From assembly GCF_002802985.1 (NCBI RefSeq), contig NZ_NVPT01000009.1, positions 1 through 56,443 on the forward strand: 56,443 bases of DNA. Reading direction: 5' to 3'. A program made the translations under genes and the position numbers. Under the pieces are notes generated by a model. It ran no database searches. It saw only the letters and a list, made by a program, of their open reading frames with translations, and was not told the origin of the DNA. The stretch is from Geodermatophilus chilensis (GTDB lineage: Bacteria; Actinomycetota; Actinomycetes; Mycobacteriales; Geodermatophilaceae). Shown in pieces: positions 17,661-26,562 of the stretch; position 1 is the stretch's first letter; each line of letters starts with the position of its first letter.

Positions 17661-20600
17661 CCGGAGGACGACGAGCAGGTCACCGCCCTCCACCTGCTGG
17701 ACGGCGCTGATCGCCAGCCGCTCCACCGTGCCGCCGACCGGGGCGGTGATCGCGGCCTCCATCTTCATCGCCTCGATGGTGGCGATCGGCTGCCCGGACT
17801 CGACGGTGTCGCCCTCCTTCACCTGCAGGGTGACCACGCCGGCGAAGGGCGCCGCGACCTGGCCGGGGTCGCTGCGATCGGCCTTCTCGGCGGCCTTGAC
17901 CGCGGCGTCGACCGAGCGGTCGCGCACCGAGACCGGCCGCAGCTGGCCGTTGAGCGTGCACATGACGGTGCGCATGCCGCGCTCGTCGGGGTCGCCGATC
18001 GCCTCGATGCCGATGAGCAGGGTGACGCCGGGCTCGAGGTCGACGCTGTGCTCGACGCCGGAGCGCAGGCCGTAGAGGAACTCCTTGGTGGGCAGCACGG
18101 AGACGTCGCCGTAGGAGTCGACGTGCGCCTGGTACTCGCGCGTGGGCCCCGGGAAGAGCAGCCGGTTGAGCGTCTCCCGCGGCGCCTCGGCCAGCCCGCG
18201 CTCGTCGTCGACCGACAGCTCGGCCGGCGGCTCGGCGGGACGGCGGCCCTCCAGCGCCCGGGTGCGGAAGGGCTCGGGCCAGCCGCCGGGCGGGTCGCCC
18301 AGCTCGCCGCGGAGGAACCCGATCACCGAGTCGGGCAGGTCGTACTTGCCGGGCTCGGCGGCGAAGTCCTCGACGCTGACGCCAGAGCCGACCAGCTGCA
18401 GCGCCAGGTCGCCGACCACCTTGGACGACGGCGTGACCTTGACCAGCCGGCCCAGCAGCCGGTCGGCGGCGGCGTAGGCGTCCTCGACCTCCTCGAAGCG
18501 CTGGCCGAGGCCCAGGGCGATCGCCTGCTGGCGCAGGTTGGACAGCTGCCCGCCGGGGATCTCGTGGGTGTACACGCGCCCGGTCGGCGCCGGCAGGCCG
18601 GACTCGAACGGCGCGTAGACGCGGCGCACCGCCTCCCAGTACGGCTCCAGGTCGTTGACCGCGGCGAGGTCCAGGCCGGTGGCCCGCTCCGTGGCGTCGG
18701 TCGCGGCGACGATCGCCGACAGCGGCGGCTGGCTCGTCGTCCCGGCCATGGAGGCGACCGCGCCGTCCACCGCGTCGACCCCGGCCTGCCACGCGGCCAG
18801 CAGGGTGGCCAGCTGCCCGCCGGCGGTGTCGTGCGTGTGCAGGTGCACCGGCAGGTCGAAGCGCTCGCGCAGCGCGGTCACCAGCCGCGCCGCCGCGGGC
18901 GGGCGCAGCAGGCCGGCCATGTCCTTGATCGCGAGCACGTGCGCGCCGGCGTCGACGATCTGCTCGGCCAGCCGCAGGTAGTAGTCCAGCGTGTAGAGGT
19001 CCTCACCGGAGTCGGAGAGGTCGCCGGTGTAGCAGAGCGCCACCTCCGCGACCGCCGTCCCCGTCGCCCGGACGGCGTCGATCGCCGGGCGCATCTGGCT
19101 GACGTCGTTGAGCGCGTCGAACACCCGGAAGACGTCGATGCCGGTCGCCGCCGCCTCGCGGACGAAGGCGTCGGTCACCGCCTCGGGGTAGGGCGTGTAG
19201 CCCACGGTGTTCCGGCCGCGCAGCAGCATCTGCAGACAGAGGTTGGGCACCGCCTCGCGCAGCGCGGCCAGCCGGTCCCACGGGTCCTCGTGCAGGAAGC
19301 GCAGCGCGACGTCATAGGTGGCCCCGCCCCACGCCTCCAGGCTGAACAGCTGCGGGGCGGTGCGGGCGACGTGCCCGGCGACGGCGAGCAGGTCCTTGGT
19401 GCGCACCCGGGTGGCCAGCAGTGACTGGTGCGCGTCGCGGAACGTGGTGTCGGTGACCGCCAGCGCCGTCTGCGCGCGCAGCTGTGCCGCGAAGCCCTCC
19501 GGGCCCGCCGCGAGCAGCCGCTGGCGGGAGCCGTCCGGCGGCGGGGCGCCCAGGTCGACGGCGGGCAGCTTCTCCACCGGGTCGACCAGGTGCGGGCGCT
19601 CCCCGTGCGGCTGGTTCACCGTGACGTCGGCCAGGTAGGTGAGCAGCCGGGTGCCGCGGTCGGCGGAGCTGCGCGCGGTGAGCAGGTGCGGGCGCTGCTC
19701 GATGAACGACGTCGTGATCCGGCCGGCGGCGAAGTCCGGGTCGTCGAGCAGCGCCTGCAGGAACGGGATGTTGGTGGCCACGCCGCGGATGCGGAACTCG
19801 GCCACCGCGCGGCGGGCCCGGGCGACCGCGGTGGGGAAGTCCCGCCCGCGGCAGGTGAGCTTCACCAGCATCGAGTCGAAGTGCGCGCCGACCTCCGCGC
19901 CCAGTGACGAGCCGCCGTCGAGCCGGATGCCGGCGCCGCCCGGCGAGCGGTAGGTGGTGATCCGGCCGGTGTCCGGGCGGAAGCCGTTGGCCGGGTCCTC
20001 GGTGGTGATCCGGCACTGCAGCGCCGCACCCCGCAGCTGGATGGTGTCCTGCGACAGCCCCAGGTCGGCCAGGCTCTCCCCCGAGGCGATCCGCAGCTGG
20101 CTCTGCACCAGGTCGACGTCGGTGACCTCCTCGGTGACCGTGTGCTCGACCTGGATCCGCGGGTTCATCTCGATGAAGACGTGCCGGCCCTCCGCGTCGA
20201 GCAGGAACTCCACCGTGCCGGCGTTGACGTAGCCGATCGCCCGGGCGAAGGCCACCGCGTCGGCGCAGATCCGCTCGCGCAGCGCGGGGTCCAGGTTGGG
20301 CGCCGGCGCGAGCTCGACCACCTTCTGGTGCCGGCGCTGCACCGAGCAGTCGCGTTCGAAGAGGTGGACGACGTTCCCGGCGCCGTCGGCCAGGATCTGC
20401 ACCTCGATGTGCCGCGGGTCGACGACGGCCTGCTCGAGGAAGACCGTCGCGTCACCGAACGCGGACTCGGCCTCGCGCATCGCCGCCTGCACCGCGCCGG
20501 CCAGCTCCGCGGGCTCCTCCACCCGTCGCATGCCGCGCCCGCCACCACCGGCGACCGCCTTGACGAACACCGGGAACGGCAGCTGCTCCGCGGCGGCCAG

Positions 20601-21032
20601 CAGCGCGTCGAGGTCCGCGCTCGGCTCGCTGGACGCCAGCACCGGCAGGCCCGCGTCCCGCGCCGCGGCGATCGCCCGGGCCTTGTTGCCGGTCAGCTCC
20701 AGCACCGAGGCCGGCGGGCCGACGAAGGTGATGCCCGCCTGCGCGCACGCCTCGGCCAGGTCGGGGTTCTCCGACAGGAAGCCGTAGCCGGGGTAGACGG
20801 CGTCGGCCCCGGCCCGCTGGGCTGCGGAGACGATCTCGTCCACGGAGAGATAGGCCCGGACCGGGTGCCCCACCTCGCCGATCTGGTAGCTCTCGTCGGC
20901 CTTGAGCCGGTGCACCGAGTTGCGGTCCTCCCACGGGAAGACGGCCACCGTCTCGGCACCCAGCTCGTAGGCCGCGCGGAACGCCCGCACCGCGATCTCG
21001 CCTCGGTTGGCGACCAGCACCTTGGTGAACAC
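17658..21032 (-). CDS. pyc: Pyruvate carboxylase
   Basis: A protein of 1124 residues, the usual length for single-chain pyruvate carboxylase, which makes oxaloacetate from pyruvate, ATP and bicarbonate. GTG 21032 is set by GGAGGAG upstream and by the start MFTKVLVANRGEIAVRAF. Domains in order: biotin carboxylase with ATP-grasp loop VAGGGGRGMRRV; carboxyltransferase with DTTFRDAHQS, HLHTHDTAG metal ligands and AIKDMAGLL; and C-terminal biotinyl domain with EAMKM (Lys about 1090). Anaplerosis of lactate-derived pyruvate from the convergent lut operon is a reasonable link. All key motifs are present. Confidence 0.97.
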   Translation of the reverse strand: MFTKVLVANRGEIAVRAFRAAYELGAETVAVFPWEDRNSVHRLKADESYQIGEVGHPVRAYLSVDEIVSAAQRAGADAVYPGYGFLSENPDLAEACAQAGITFVGPPASVLELTGNKARAIAAARDAGLPVLASSEPSADLDALLAAAEQLPFPVFVKAVAGGGGRGMRRVEEPAELAGAVQAAMREAESAFGDATVFLEQAVVDPRHIEVQILADGAGNVVHLFERDCSVQRRHQKVVELAPAPNLDPALRERICADAVAFARAIGYVNAGTVEFLLDAEGRHVFIEMNPRIQVEHTVTEEVTDVDLVQSQLRIASGESLADLGLSQDTIQLRGAALQCRITTEDPANGFRPDTGRITTYRSPGGAGIRLDGGSSLGAEVGAHFDSMLVKLTCRGRDFPTAVARARRAVAEFRIRGVATNIPFLQALLDDPDFAAGRITTSFIEQRPHLLTARSSADRGTRLLTYLADVTVNQPHGERPHLVDPVEKLPAVDLGAPPPDGSRQRLLAAGPEGFAAQLRAQTALAVTDTTFRDAHQSLLATRVRTKDLLAVAGHVARTAPQLFSLEAWGGATYDVALRFLHEDPWDRLAALREAVPNLCLQMLLRGRNTVGYTPYPEAVTDAFVREAAATGIDVFRVFDALNDVSQMRPAIDAVRATGTAVAEVALCYTGDLSDSGEDLYTLDYYLRLAEQIVDAGAHVLAIKDMAGLLRPPAAARLVTALRERFDLPVHLHTHDTAGGQLATLLAAWQAGVDAVDGAVASMAGTTSQPPLSAIVAATDATERATGLDLAAVNDLEPYWEAVRRVYAPFESGLPAPTGRVYTHEIPGGQLSNLRQQAIALGLGQRFEEVEDAYAAADRLLGRLVKVTPSSKVVGDLALQLVGSGVSVEDFAAEPGKYDLPDSVIGFLRGELGDPPGGWPEPFRTRALEGRRPAEPPAELSVDDERGLAEAPRETLNRLLFPGPTREYQAHVDSYGDVSVLPTKEFLYGLRSGVEHSVDLEPGVTLLIGIEAIGDPDERGMRTVMCTLNGQLRPVSVRDRSVDAAVKAAEKADRSDPGQVAAPFAGVVTLQVKEGDTVESGQPIATIEAMKMEAAITAPVGGTVERLAISAVQQVEGGDLLVVLR

Positions 21033-21357
21033 AGCACTCCTCCGGTTCGGGACGGCTCGATGAGCCTCCCAGAGACGACGAGGGCGGGCATGGCGTCGTC
21101 CCGCGGTGCGCGGCCCGGCCCGAGGAGGGCCACCTCCATGACCGAGGACGCCAGGGAGGTCCGGACGGCGTGCCGAGCGGAGCGCTGTCCCACTCCGAGA
21201 CTCCACACCGGTCGCCGGCCCGCCCCGCGTCGCGTCGGCCGGGCCGTTCGCCGGTGCACTCTGCACCTCCCGGGACGCACGACCGGTGCGGGGTGACCTG
21301 GGAGGCGTGCGCCCCGTCCCGCAGGATGAGGTCCTGGTCGGCGACGGGAGGCGACAC

Positions 21358-22713
21358 GTGGTGGTGCGCAGTACGGTCCGCTGGGCCGCGACCCACGGGG
21401 CGATGCGGCTGGCGATCCGGGCCCGCGCGCGGGCGGGCAACCCGGACGCCGAGGTGCTCGTCGACCCCGGTGTCCGCGAGGACCCCTACGCCCACTACGA
21501 GCGGCTGCGGACCGCGGCGCCGTTCACCGGAGGCGCGTTCGCGCGGGTCAGCGTCCACCACGACGTCTGCACCGACGTGCTGCGCAGCGACGACTTCGGG
21601 CAGATGGGCGGGTCCCGCACCGACGGCCTGCCGCCGCTGCTGGCGCGGGCGCTGCGGCTGGCCGGCCCGCGGCCGAGCGTCGGCCCCATCGACCCGCCGT
21701 CGATGCTCGCCGTCGACCCGCCGGAGCACACCCGCTACCGCGGGCTGGTCAGCCGGGCCTTCAGCGCCCGCGCCGTCGCCCGGCTGCGCGACCGCACCCG
21801 GGAGATCGCCGACGAGCTGCTCGACGACCTCGAGCGGGAGGCCGCCGCGCACGGCGGCCGGGTCGACCTGGTCGCGCGCTACGCAAGCCTGCTGCCGGTC
21901 ACGGTGATCTCCGAGGTGCTCGGGGTCCCGGTGGACATGCGCGAGCAGTTCCTGGCCTGGGGCGACGGCGCCACCCCGAGCCTGGACATGGGGCTGGACC
22001 TGCGCACCCACCGCAGCGTCGAGCGCAACCTCGGCGAGCTCGACACCTGGTTCCGCGGGCACCTGCGGCAGCTGCGCCGCTCCCCCGGCGACGACCTGCT
22101 CTCCACGCTGGTGACCACCGCCGACGACGACGGCAGCGGGCTGACCGAGCACGAGCTGCTGTCCACGGCCGCCCTCGTCTTCGGCGCCGGGTTCGAGACG
22201 ACGGTGAACCTCGTCGGGAACGGCGCCGCGCTGCTGCTCGCCCACCCCGACCAGCGGCAGCTGCTGGCCGAGGACCCGTCGCTGTGGCCCAACGCCGTCG
22301 ACGAGGTCCTCCGCGTCGAGTCCCCGGTGCAGCGGACCGGCCGGCGGGCCAAGCGCGACACCACCGTGCACGGGGTGCCCGTCGCCGAGGGCGACCTGGT
22401 GCTGTGCCTGCTGGCCGCGGCCAACCGGGATCCGCGGGTGTTCGCCGACCCGCACGCCTTCGACGTCACGCGCGCCAACGCCCGGGACCACGTCGCCTTC
22501 TCCAGCGGCATCCACTTCTGCCTCGGCGCCGCGCTGGCCCGGATGGAGGGCGAGGTGGCGCTGCGGGCGCTGTTCGAGCGGTTCCCCGACCTGGCCGCCG
22601 CCGGCACCGGTCGCCGCCGCGGCACGGTCATCCTGCGCGGCTACGAGTCGCTGCCCGTCGTCCTCAGCCCGTCCCTGGCCCGGACCGGCGGAGCGGCCCC
22701 GCCCGGCGTGTGA
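21358..22713 (+). CDS. Cytochrome P450
   Basis: A soluble bacterial P450 of about 451 residues. Seen: I-helix oxygen-binding motif FGAGFETTVNL, ExxR pair EVLR at about 316-319, and the heme loop FSSGIHFCLG with ligand Cys about 388. Three consecutive GTG codons (21358-21366) follow GGGAGG; the first is used here. A longer frame from 21286 has no domain support. Its promoter lies in the divergent gap from pyc. The TetR gene follows after 69 bp and an MMPL exporter after that. Substrate and redox partners are not identifiable here. Confidence 0.93.
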   Translation: MVVRSTVRWAATHGAMRLAIRARARAGNPDAEVLVDPGVREDPYAHYERLRTAAPFTGGAFARVSVHHDVCTDVLRSDDFGQMGGSRTDGLPPLLARALRLAGPRPSVGPIDPPSMLAVDPPEHTRYRGLVSRAFSARAVARLRDRTREIADELLDDLEREAAAHGGRVDLVARYASLLPVTVISEVLGVPVDMREQFLAWGDGATPSLDMGLDLRTHRSVERNLGELDTWFRGHLRQLRRSPGDDLLSTLVTTADDDGSGLTEHELLSTAALVFGAGFETTVNLVGNGAALLLAHPDQRQLLAEDPSLWPNAVDEVLRVESPVQRTGRRAKRDTTVHGVPVAEGDLVLCLLAAANRDPRVFADPHAFDVTRANARDHVAFSSGIHFCLGAALARMEGEVALRALFERFPDLAAAGTGRRRGTVILRGYESLPVVLSPSLARTGGAAPPGV

Positions 22714-22724
22714 CCGAGCAGACC

Positions 22725-22758
22725 GACCAATCTGGTCTGTCCACCGACCGAAGTGGTC
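22725..22758. promoter_or_regulatory. Tandem TetR-type operator
   Basis: Two 13-bp palindromes share GACC-N5-GGTC: GACCAATCTGGTC at 22725-22737 and GACCGAAGTGGTC at 22746-22758. They start 21 bp apart, on one helix face, 24 bp before the TetR start. They suggest autoregulation of the TetR-MMPL unit. Confidence 0.6.
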
Positions 22759-22782
22759 GGGAACGCCGTACCGTCGGCGTCC

Positions 22783-23373
22783 GTGACACGACCGTTCCGG
22801 CAGCAGGTCGACGAGGGCATCCTCGACCGGGCCGCCGCCCTCTTCGCCCGGCGCGGGTTCGCCAAGACCTCGGTGCAGGACGTCGCCGACGCCGTGGGCC
22901 TGTCAAAGACCGGCCTGCTGCACCACTACCCCAGCAAGGACGCGCTGCACGAAGCGGTACTGGCCCAGGCCGACACGCTGGGCGCGCGCGTGCTCGACCA
23001 GGTGGGCGACCTGCCCCCCGGCCCCGCGCGCGACCGGCGGGCGCTGGAGGTGCTGGTCGACGTCGCGCTGGCCCACCCCGGGCTGGTCGCGCTGATGCTC
23101 GCGCCGGCCACGCAGCTCCATGCCCGCGACCCGGAGCCCGCCGTCGCCGACCTGGTGCTGCAGGCCTTCGGCGTCGACCCCGAGACCACGGAGCCGCCGC
23201 GGCTCGTCCGGGTCATCGGCGCGCTCTCGGCACTCGCCGTGCTGACCCTCGCGGCCCACGCCCGGGACCGGACCACTGCGTGGCGGCAGCACATCGTCGC
23301 CACCTGCTTCGACGCGCTCGGCCACCGCCGTCCGGACGCCGTCCTTCCCCACTCCGACCAGGTGGAGGCCTGA
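22783..23373 (+). CDS. TetR-family transcriptional regulator
   Basis: A protein of 196 residues from GTG 22783 (a longer frame opens at 22753, inside the operator region, and is less likely). The N-terminal helix-turn-helix is ILDRAAALFARRGFAKTSVQDVADAVGLSKTGLLHHYPSKDAL in order, of which TSVQDVADAVGLSKTGLL is the core; the rest is the variable ligand domain. It ends 6 nt before the MMPL gene and so is cotranscribed with it. It likely represses the exporter, and possibly the P450, until a hydrophobic ligand binds. Confidence 0.92.
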   Translation: MTRPFRQQVDEGILDRAAALFARRGFAKTSVQDVADAVGLSKTGLLHHYPSKDALHEAVLAQADTLGARVLDQVGDLPPGPARDRRALEVLVDVALAHPGLVALMLAPATQLHARDPEPAVADLVLQAFGVDPETTEPPRLVRVIGALSALAVLTLAAHARDRTTAWRQHIVATCFDALGHRRPDAVLPHSDQVEA

Positions 23374-23379
23374 TCCCCC

Positions 23380-25560
23380 ATGGCTCTTCTGTTGTCCCGG
23401 CTCGGTGCGTCCGCGCACCGGCACCGCGTGGCCGTCGTCCTCGTCTGGCTGCTCCTGCTCGTCGGCGGCGGCGTGGGGGCGGCGACCCTGGCCGGCGAGA
23501 CGTCGGGCAGCTTCGCGATCCCCGGCCAGGAGTCGACGACCGCGCTGGAGCGGATCAGCGAGGAGTTCGGTGCCGCGGGCGGCGCGACGGCGCAGGTGGT
23601 GGTCGTCGCCCCGGACGGGCAGACCCTCGCGACGCCGGAGAGCGCCGCGGCCGTGGGCGCGCTGGTCGCCGAGCTGGGCGAGCTGCCCGGCGTCTCCTCG
23701 GCCAGCAACCCGCTGGACCCGGCCGCCCCCTCGGTCAACCCCGAGCTGACCACGGGCTACAGCACCGTCACCTACGAGGCGCCGGTCGGTGAGGTCACCC
23801 CCGAGCAGCAGGACGCGCTGACCAGCGCCGTCGAGGACGCCGGCGCGGGCCCGCTCACCGTCGAGGTGACCGGCCAGGCGATCCAGGCGCCGCCGCACGT
23901 CGGCGGCCCCGCCGAGGTGATCGGTGTCGTCGTCGCGCTCGTCGTCCTCGCCGTCACCTACGGCTCGCTGGTCGTCGCCGGCATGAACCTGCTGACCGCG
24001 GTCGTCGGTGTGGGCATCGGCGTCCTCGGCATCACCGTCGCCACGGGCTTCACCGACCTGTCCTCGACCACCCCGATCCTGGCCGCGATGCTCGGTCTGG
24101 CCGTCGGCATCGACTACGCCCTGTTCATCGTCAGCCGGTTCCGGCAGGAGCTGCGGCACGGCGCGGACGTCGGCACGGCGGTCGCCACGGCCGTCGGCAC
24201 CGCGGGCTCCGCGGTCGTCACCGCCGGGCTCACCGTCGTCATCGCGCTGACCGGCCTGTTCGTCGCGGGCATCCCGTTCCTCACCCAGATGGGCCTCGCG
24301 GCGGCCGCGACGATCGTCGTCGCCGTGCTCGTCGCGCTGACCCTGGTCCCCGCTGCGCTGGGTTTCCTCGGCCTGCGCGTCCTGCCCAGGCGGCAGCGCA
24401 CCGCCGCGCCGACGCACCACGCGGCCGGCCAGGGCTTCCTCGCCGGCTGGGTCGGCGCGGTCACCCGCCACCGCCTGGTCGCCCTGCTGCTGACGGTCGT
24501 GGCGCTGGGCACCGTCGCCGTCCCGTTCTTCTCGATGCAGACGACGCTGGTGCAGACCCCGCCGGAGGACAGCACCCAGGCCCGGGCCGAGCGGCTGCTC
24601 GCCGACGGCTTCGGGGAGGGCGTCAACGGCCCGCTCACCGTGCTGTTCGAGGGCGACGGCGCGGTGGCGGCCGCGACCGCGGCCGCGGGCGAGATCCCCG
24701 GTCTGGACGACGTCGCGCTCGTGACCCCGCCGGTGCCGAACGCCGACGGCACCGCCGCGCTGGTGAGCGTCATCCCCGGGTCCGGCCCGACCGACCCGGC
24801 CACCGAGCAGCTCGTCGCCGACCTGCGCGACCTGCTGGCCGACGTCGACGGCGCGCAGGCCTCGGTCACCGGGGCCACGGCGGTCAGCGTGGACGTCGCC
24901 GCCAGCCTGGACGCTGCCCTGCCGGTCTACCTGGCGCTGGTCGTGGGGCTGGCCCTGGTGCTGCTCGTGCTGGTCTTCCGCTCGCTGCTGGTGCCGTTGG
25001 TCGGCGTCCTCGGGTTCGTGCTCACCGTCGGGGCCGCGCTCGGCGCCACCGTCGCGGTGTTCCAGTGGGGCTGGCTGGCCGACCTGGTCAACCTCGAGGG
25101 CACCGGCCCGCTGATCAGCCTCACGCCGATCCTGGTGATCGGCATCCTGTTCGGGCTGGCGATGGACTACCAGATCTTCCTGGTGTCCCGGATGCACGAG
25201 GCGCACAGCCACGGCGCCGCGCCGCTGGAGGCGATCCGCACCGGGTTCCGGCAGGCCGCCCCGGTCGTCGTCGCGGCCGCGCTGATCATGTTCTCGGTGT
25301 TCGCCGGCTTCGTGCCCTCCGGGGACGCGACCATCAAGTCGATCGCCTTTGCGCTGGCCGCCGGCATCGCCTTCGACGCCTTCGTCGTCCGCATGGTGCT
25401 CGTCCCCGCGGCGCTGGCCCTGCTCGGCGACAAGGCGTGGTGGCTGCCGCGCTGGCTGCGCTGGCTGCCCACCCTCGACGTCGAGGGGGCCGCACTGGAG
25501 CGGTCCGCGGCCCGGCCGCGGGTCGAGCGGCCCGAGGTGGTCGGCGCCGGCGAGCGCTGA
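23380..25560 (+). CDS. MMPL/RND-family transporter
   Basis: A membrane protein of 726 residues with the RND duplicated layout: TM1, a large extracytoplasmic loop (about 35-175), a TM bundle with GIDYALFIVSRFR, a second TM/loop pair (from about 365), and a second bundle with AMDYQIFLVSRMHE. The two Asp-Tyr pairs are the proton-relay motifs typical of MMPL proteins. The protein probably exports lipids, siderophores or hydrophobic compounds with proton motive force. The TetR gene directly upstream indicates inducible export. Confidence 0.93.
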   Translation: MALLLSRLGASAHRHRVAVVLVWLLLLVGGGVGAATLAGETSGSFAIPGQESTTALERISEEFGAAGGATAQVVVVAPDGQTLATPESAAAVGALVAELGELPGVSSASNPLDPAAPSVNPELTTGYSTVTYEAPVGEVTPEQQDALTSAVEDAGAGPLTVEVTGQAIQAPPHVGGPAEVIGVVVALVVLAVTYGSLVVAGMNLLTAVVGVGIGVLGITVATGFTDLSSTTPILAAMLGLAVGIDYALFIVSRFRQELRHGADVGTAVATAVGTAGSAVVTAGLTVVIALTGLFVAGIPFLTQMGLAAAATIVVAVLVALTLVPAALGFLGLRVLPRRQRTAAPTHHAAGQGFLAGWVGAVTRHRLVALLLTVVALGTVAVPFFSMQTTLVQTPPEDSTQARAERLLADGFGEGVNGPLTVLFEGDGAVAAATAAAGEIPGLDDVALVTPPVPNADGTAALVSVIPGSGPTDPATEQLVADLRDLLADVDGAQASVTGATAVSVDVAASLDAALPVYLALVVGLALVLLVLVFRSLLVPLVGVLGFVLTVGAALGATVAVFQWGWLADLVNLEGTGPLISLTPILVIGILFGLAMDYQIFLVSRMHEAHSHGAAPLEAIRTGFRQAAPVVVAAALIMFSVFAGFVPSGDATIKSIAFALAAGIAFDAFVVRMVLVPAALALLGDKAWWLPRWLRWLPTLDVEGAALERSAARPRVERPEVVGAGER

Positions 25561-25578
25561 CCCCTCCCGCCCGGACGA

Positions 25579-25612
25579 CGCGGCCCGCCTCCCCGAGGGG
25601 AGGCGGGCCGCG
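25579..25612. terminator. Bidirectional hairpin between MMPL and GntR genes
   Basis: CGCGGCCCGCCTCCCC (25579-25594) pairs with GGGGAGGCGGGCCGCG (25597-25612), a 16-bp perfect stem. Confidence 0.8.
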
Positions 25613-25630
25613 CTGCTCCCCGGACCGGGG

Positions 25631-26413
25631 TCAGGGTGCGTCGTCCCCCTGGCCCAGCAGGCCCACGAACATGCTCTCGTGCAGGACGCTCACGTGCTGT
25701 CGGGCGACCTCCACCGCCGCGACCGGGTCCCTGCGCTCGAGCGCGTCGACCAGCCTGCGGTGCTCGTCGTTGGACGCCCGCAGGTAGCTGATCGGATAGG
25801 GCAGGTAGTACGCGTAGAGCTCCTCGAGCAGCGCGCGGTAGGGCTCGACGGGCAGGCCGGTCGCCGCGGCGACGGCCTCGTGGAACCGCTGGTCGAGGGC
25901 GTGGAAGTCCGTCCACGCCTCGGCGGCGTCCAGCTCCTCGACCAGGCTCCGCAGCTGCGCCAGGCTCTCCCCGTCGGCCGCCCGGGCCGCGAGGTGGGCG
26001 ACACCGCACTCGACCAGGACCCGCTGGTCGATGAGCCGGTGCACCGCGGTCGCCGATGCGGCGTACGCGGCGGTCTCCTGGACCACACCCCGGGCCGGGC
26101 GCTCGGCGACCAGCGTGCCGCCGGCCCGGCCGGGACGGCGCTCCAGCACGCCGTCGCGGCACAGGGACACCAGCGCCCGACGCACCGTCATCTCCCCCAC
26201 GCCCAGCGTCCGGGCGATCTCCGCGTTGGCGGGCAGGCGCTCGCCGGGAGCGAGCAGGCCCAGGTCCACGGCGAGGGCGATGCGCGCCCGCACCGTGTCC
26301 AGCGCCGTCAGCCGGCGGATGCCGACCAGCGCCGGCGCCTCGAGGTCCACCGGGCGGCCGGGGACCGGACGCGTGGCTCCACCGGCGGTCTCCGGGCGGG
26401 GCGGCATGCCCAC
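25631..26413 (-). CDS. GntR-family regulator (FadR/FCD subfamily)
   Basis: A protein of 260 residues from GTG 26413 (ATG 26407 also possible). The winged helix at about residues 38-90 shows GERLPANAEIARTLGVGEMTVRRALVSL in order (core NAEIARTLGVGEMTVRRAL). An FCD helical effector domain follows, with Asp and His metal/ligand residues in LDQRFHEAVAAA and NDEHRRLVDAL. It is divergent from the amidase-permease pair and probably represses it through the palindrome at 26447-26469. FCD regulators usually sense carboxylates or amino-acid derivatives. Confidence 0.92.
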   Translation of the reverse strand: MGMPPRPETAGGATRPVPGRPVDLEAPALVGIRRLTALDTVRARIALAVDLGLLAPGERLPANAEIARTLGVGEMTVRRALVSLCRDGVLERRPGRAGGTLVAERPARGVVQETAAYAASATAVHRLIDQRVLVECGVAHLAARAADGESLAQLRSLVEELDAAEAWTDFHALDQRFHEAVAAATGLPVEPYRALLEELYAYYLPYPISYLRASNDEHRRLVDALERRDPVAAVEVARQHVSVLHESMFVGLLGQGDDAP

Positions 26414-26446
26414 ACGCTATCCGAGCACCCGCAAAAGTGATCGTCA

Positions 26447-26488
26447 TGAGCACCTTGCTTAAGTGCTCACTTTGCCCTAGTTTTTCCG
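26447..26488 (+). promoter_or_regulatory. Operator palindrome and promoter of the amidase-permease pair
   Basis: TGAGCAC-N9-GTGCTCA (26447-26469) is a perfect 7-bp inverted repeat. It overlaps a promoter with -35 TTGCTT (26455-26460), 17-bp spacer and -10 TAGTTT (26478-26483). A GntR dimer here would block polymerase. This is one of the few AT-richer spots in the window. Confidence 0.6.
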
Positions 26489-26562
26489 GCACGACGCCGG
26501 GCGTGTGAGCCCGGGCACACGTCCCCTCCCGCCGCCGGCGCCCAGCTCCCGGAGAACACCCC

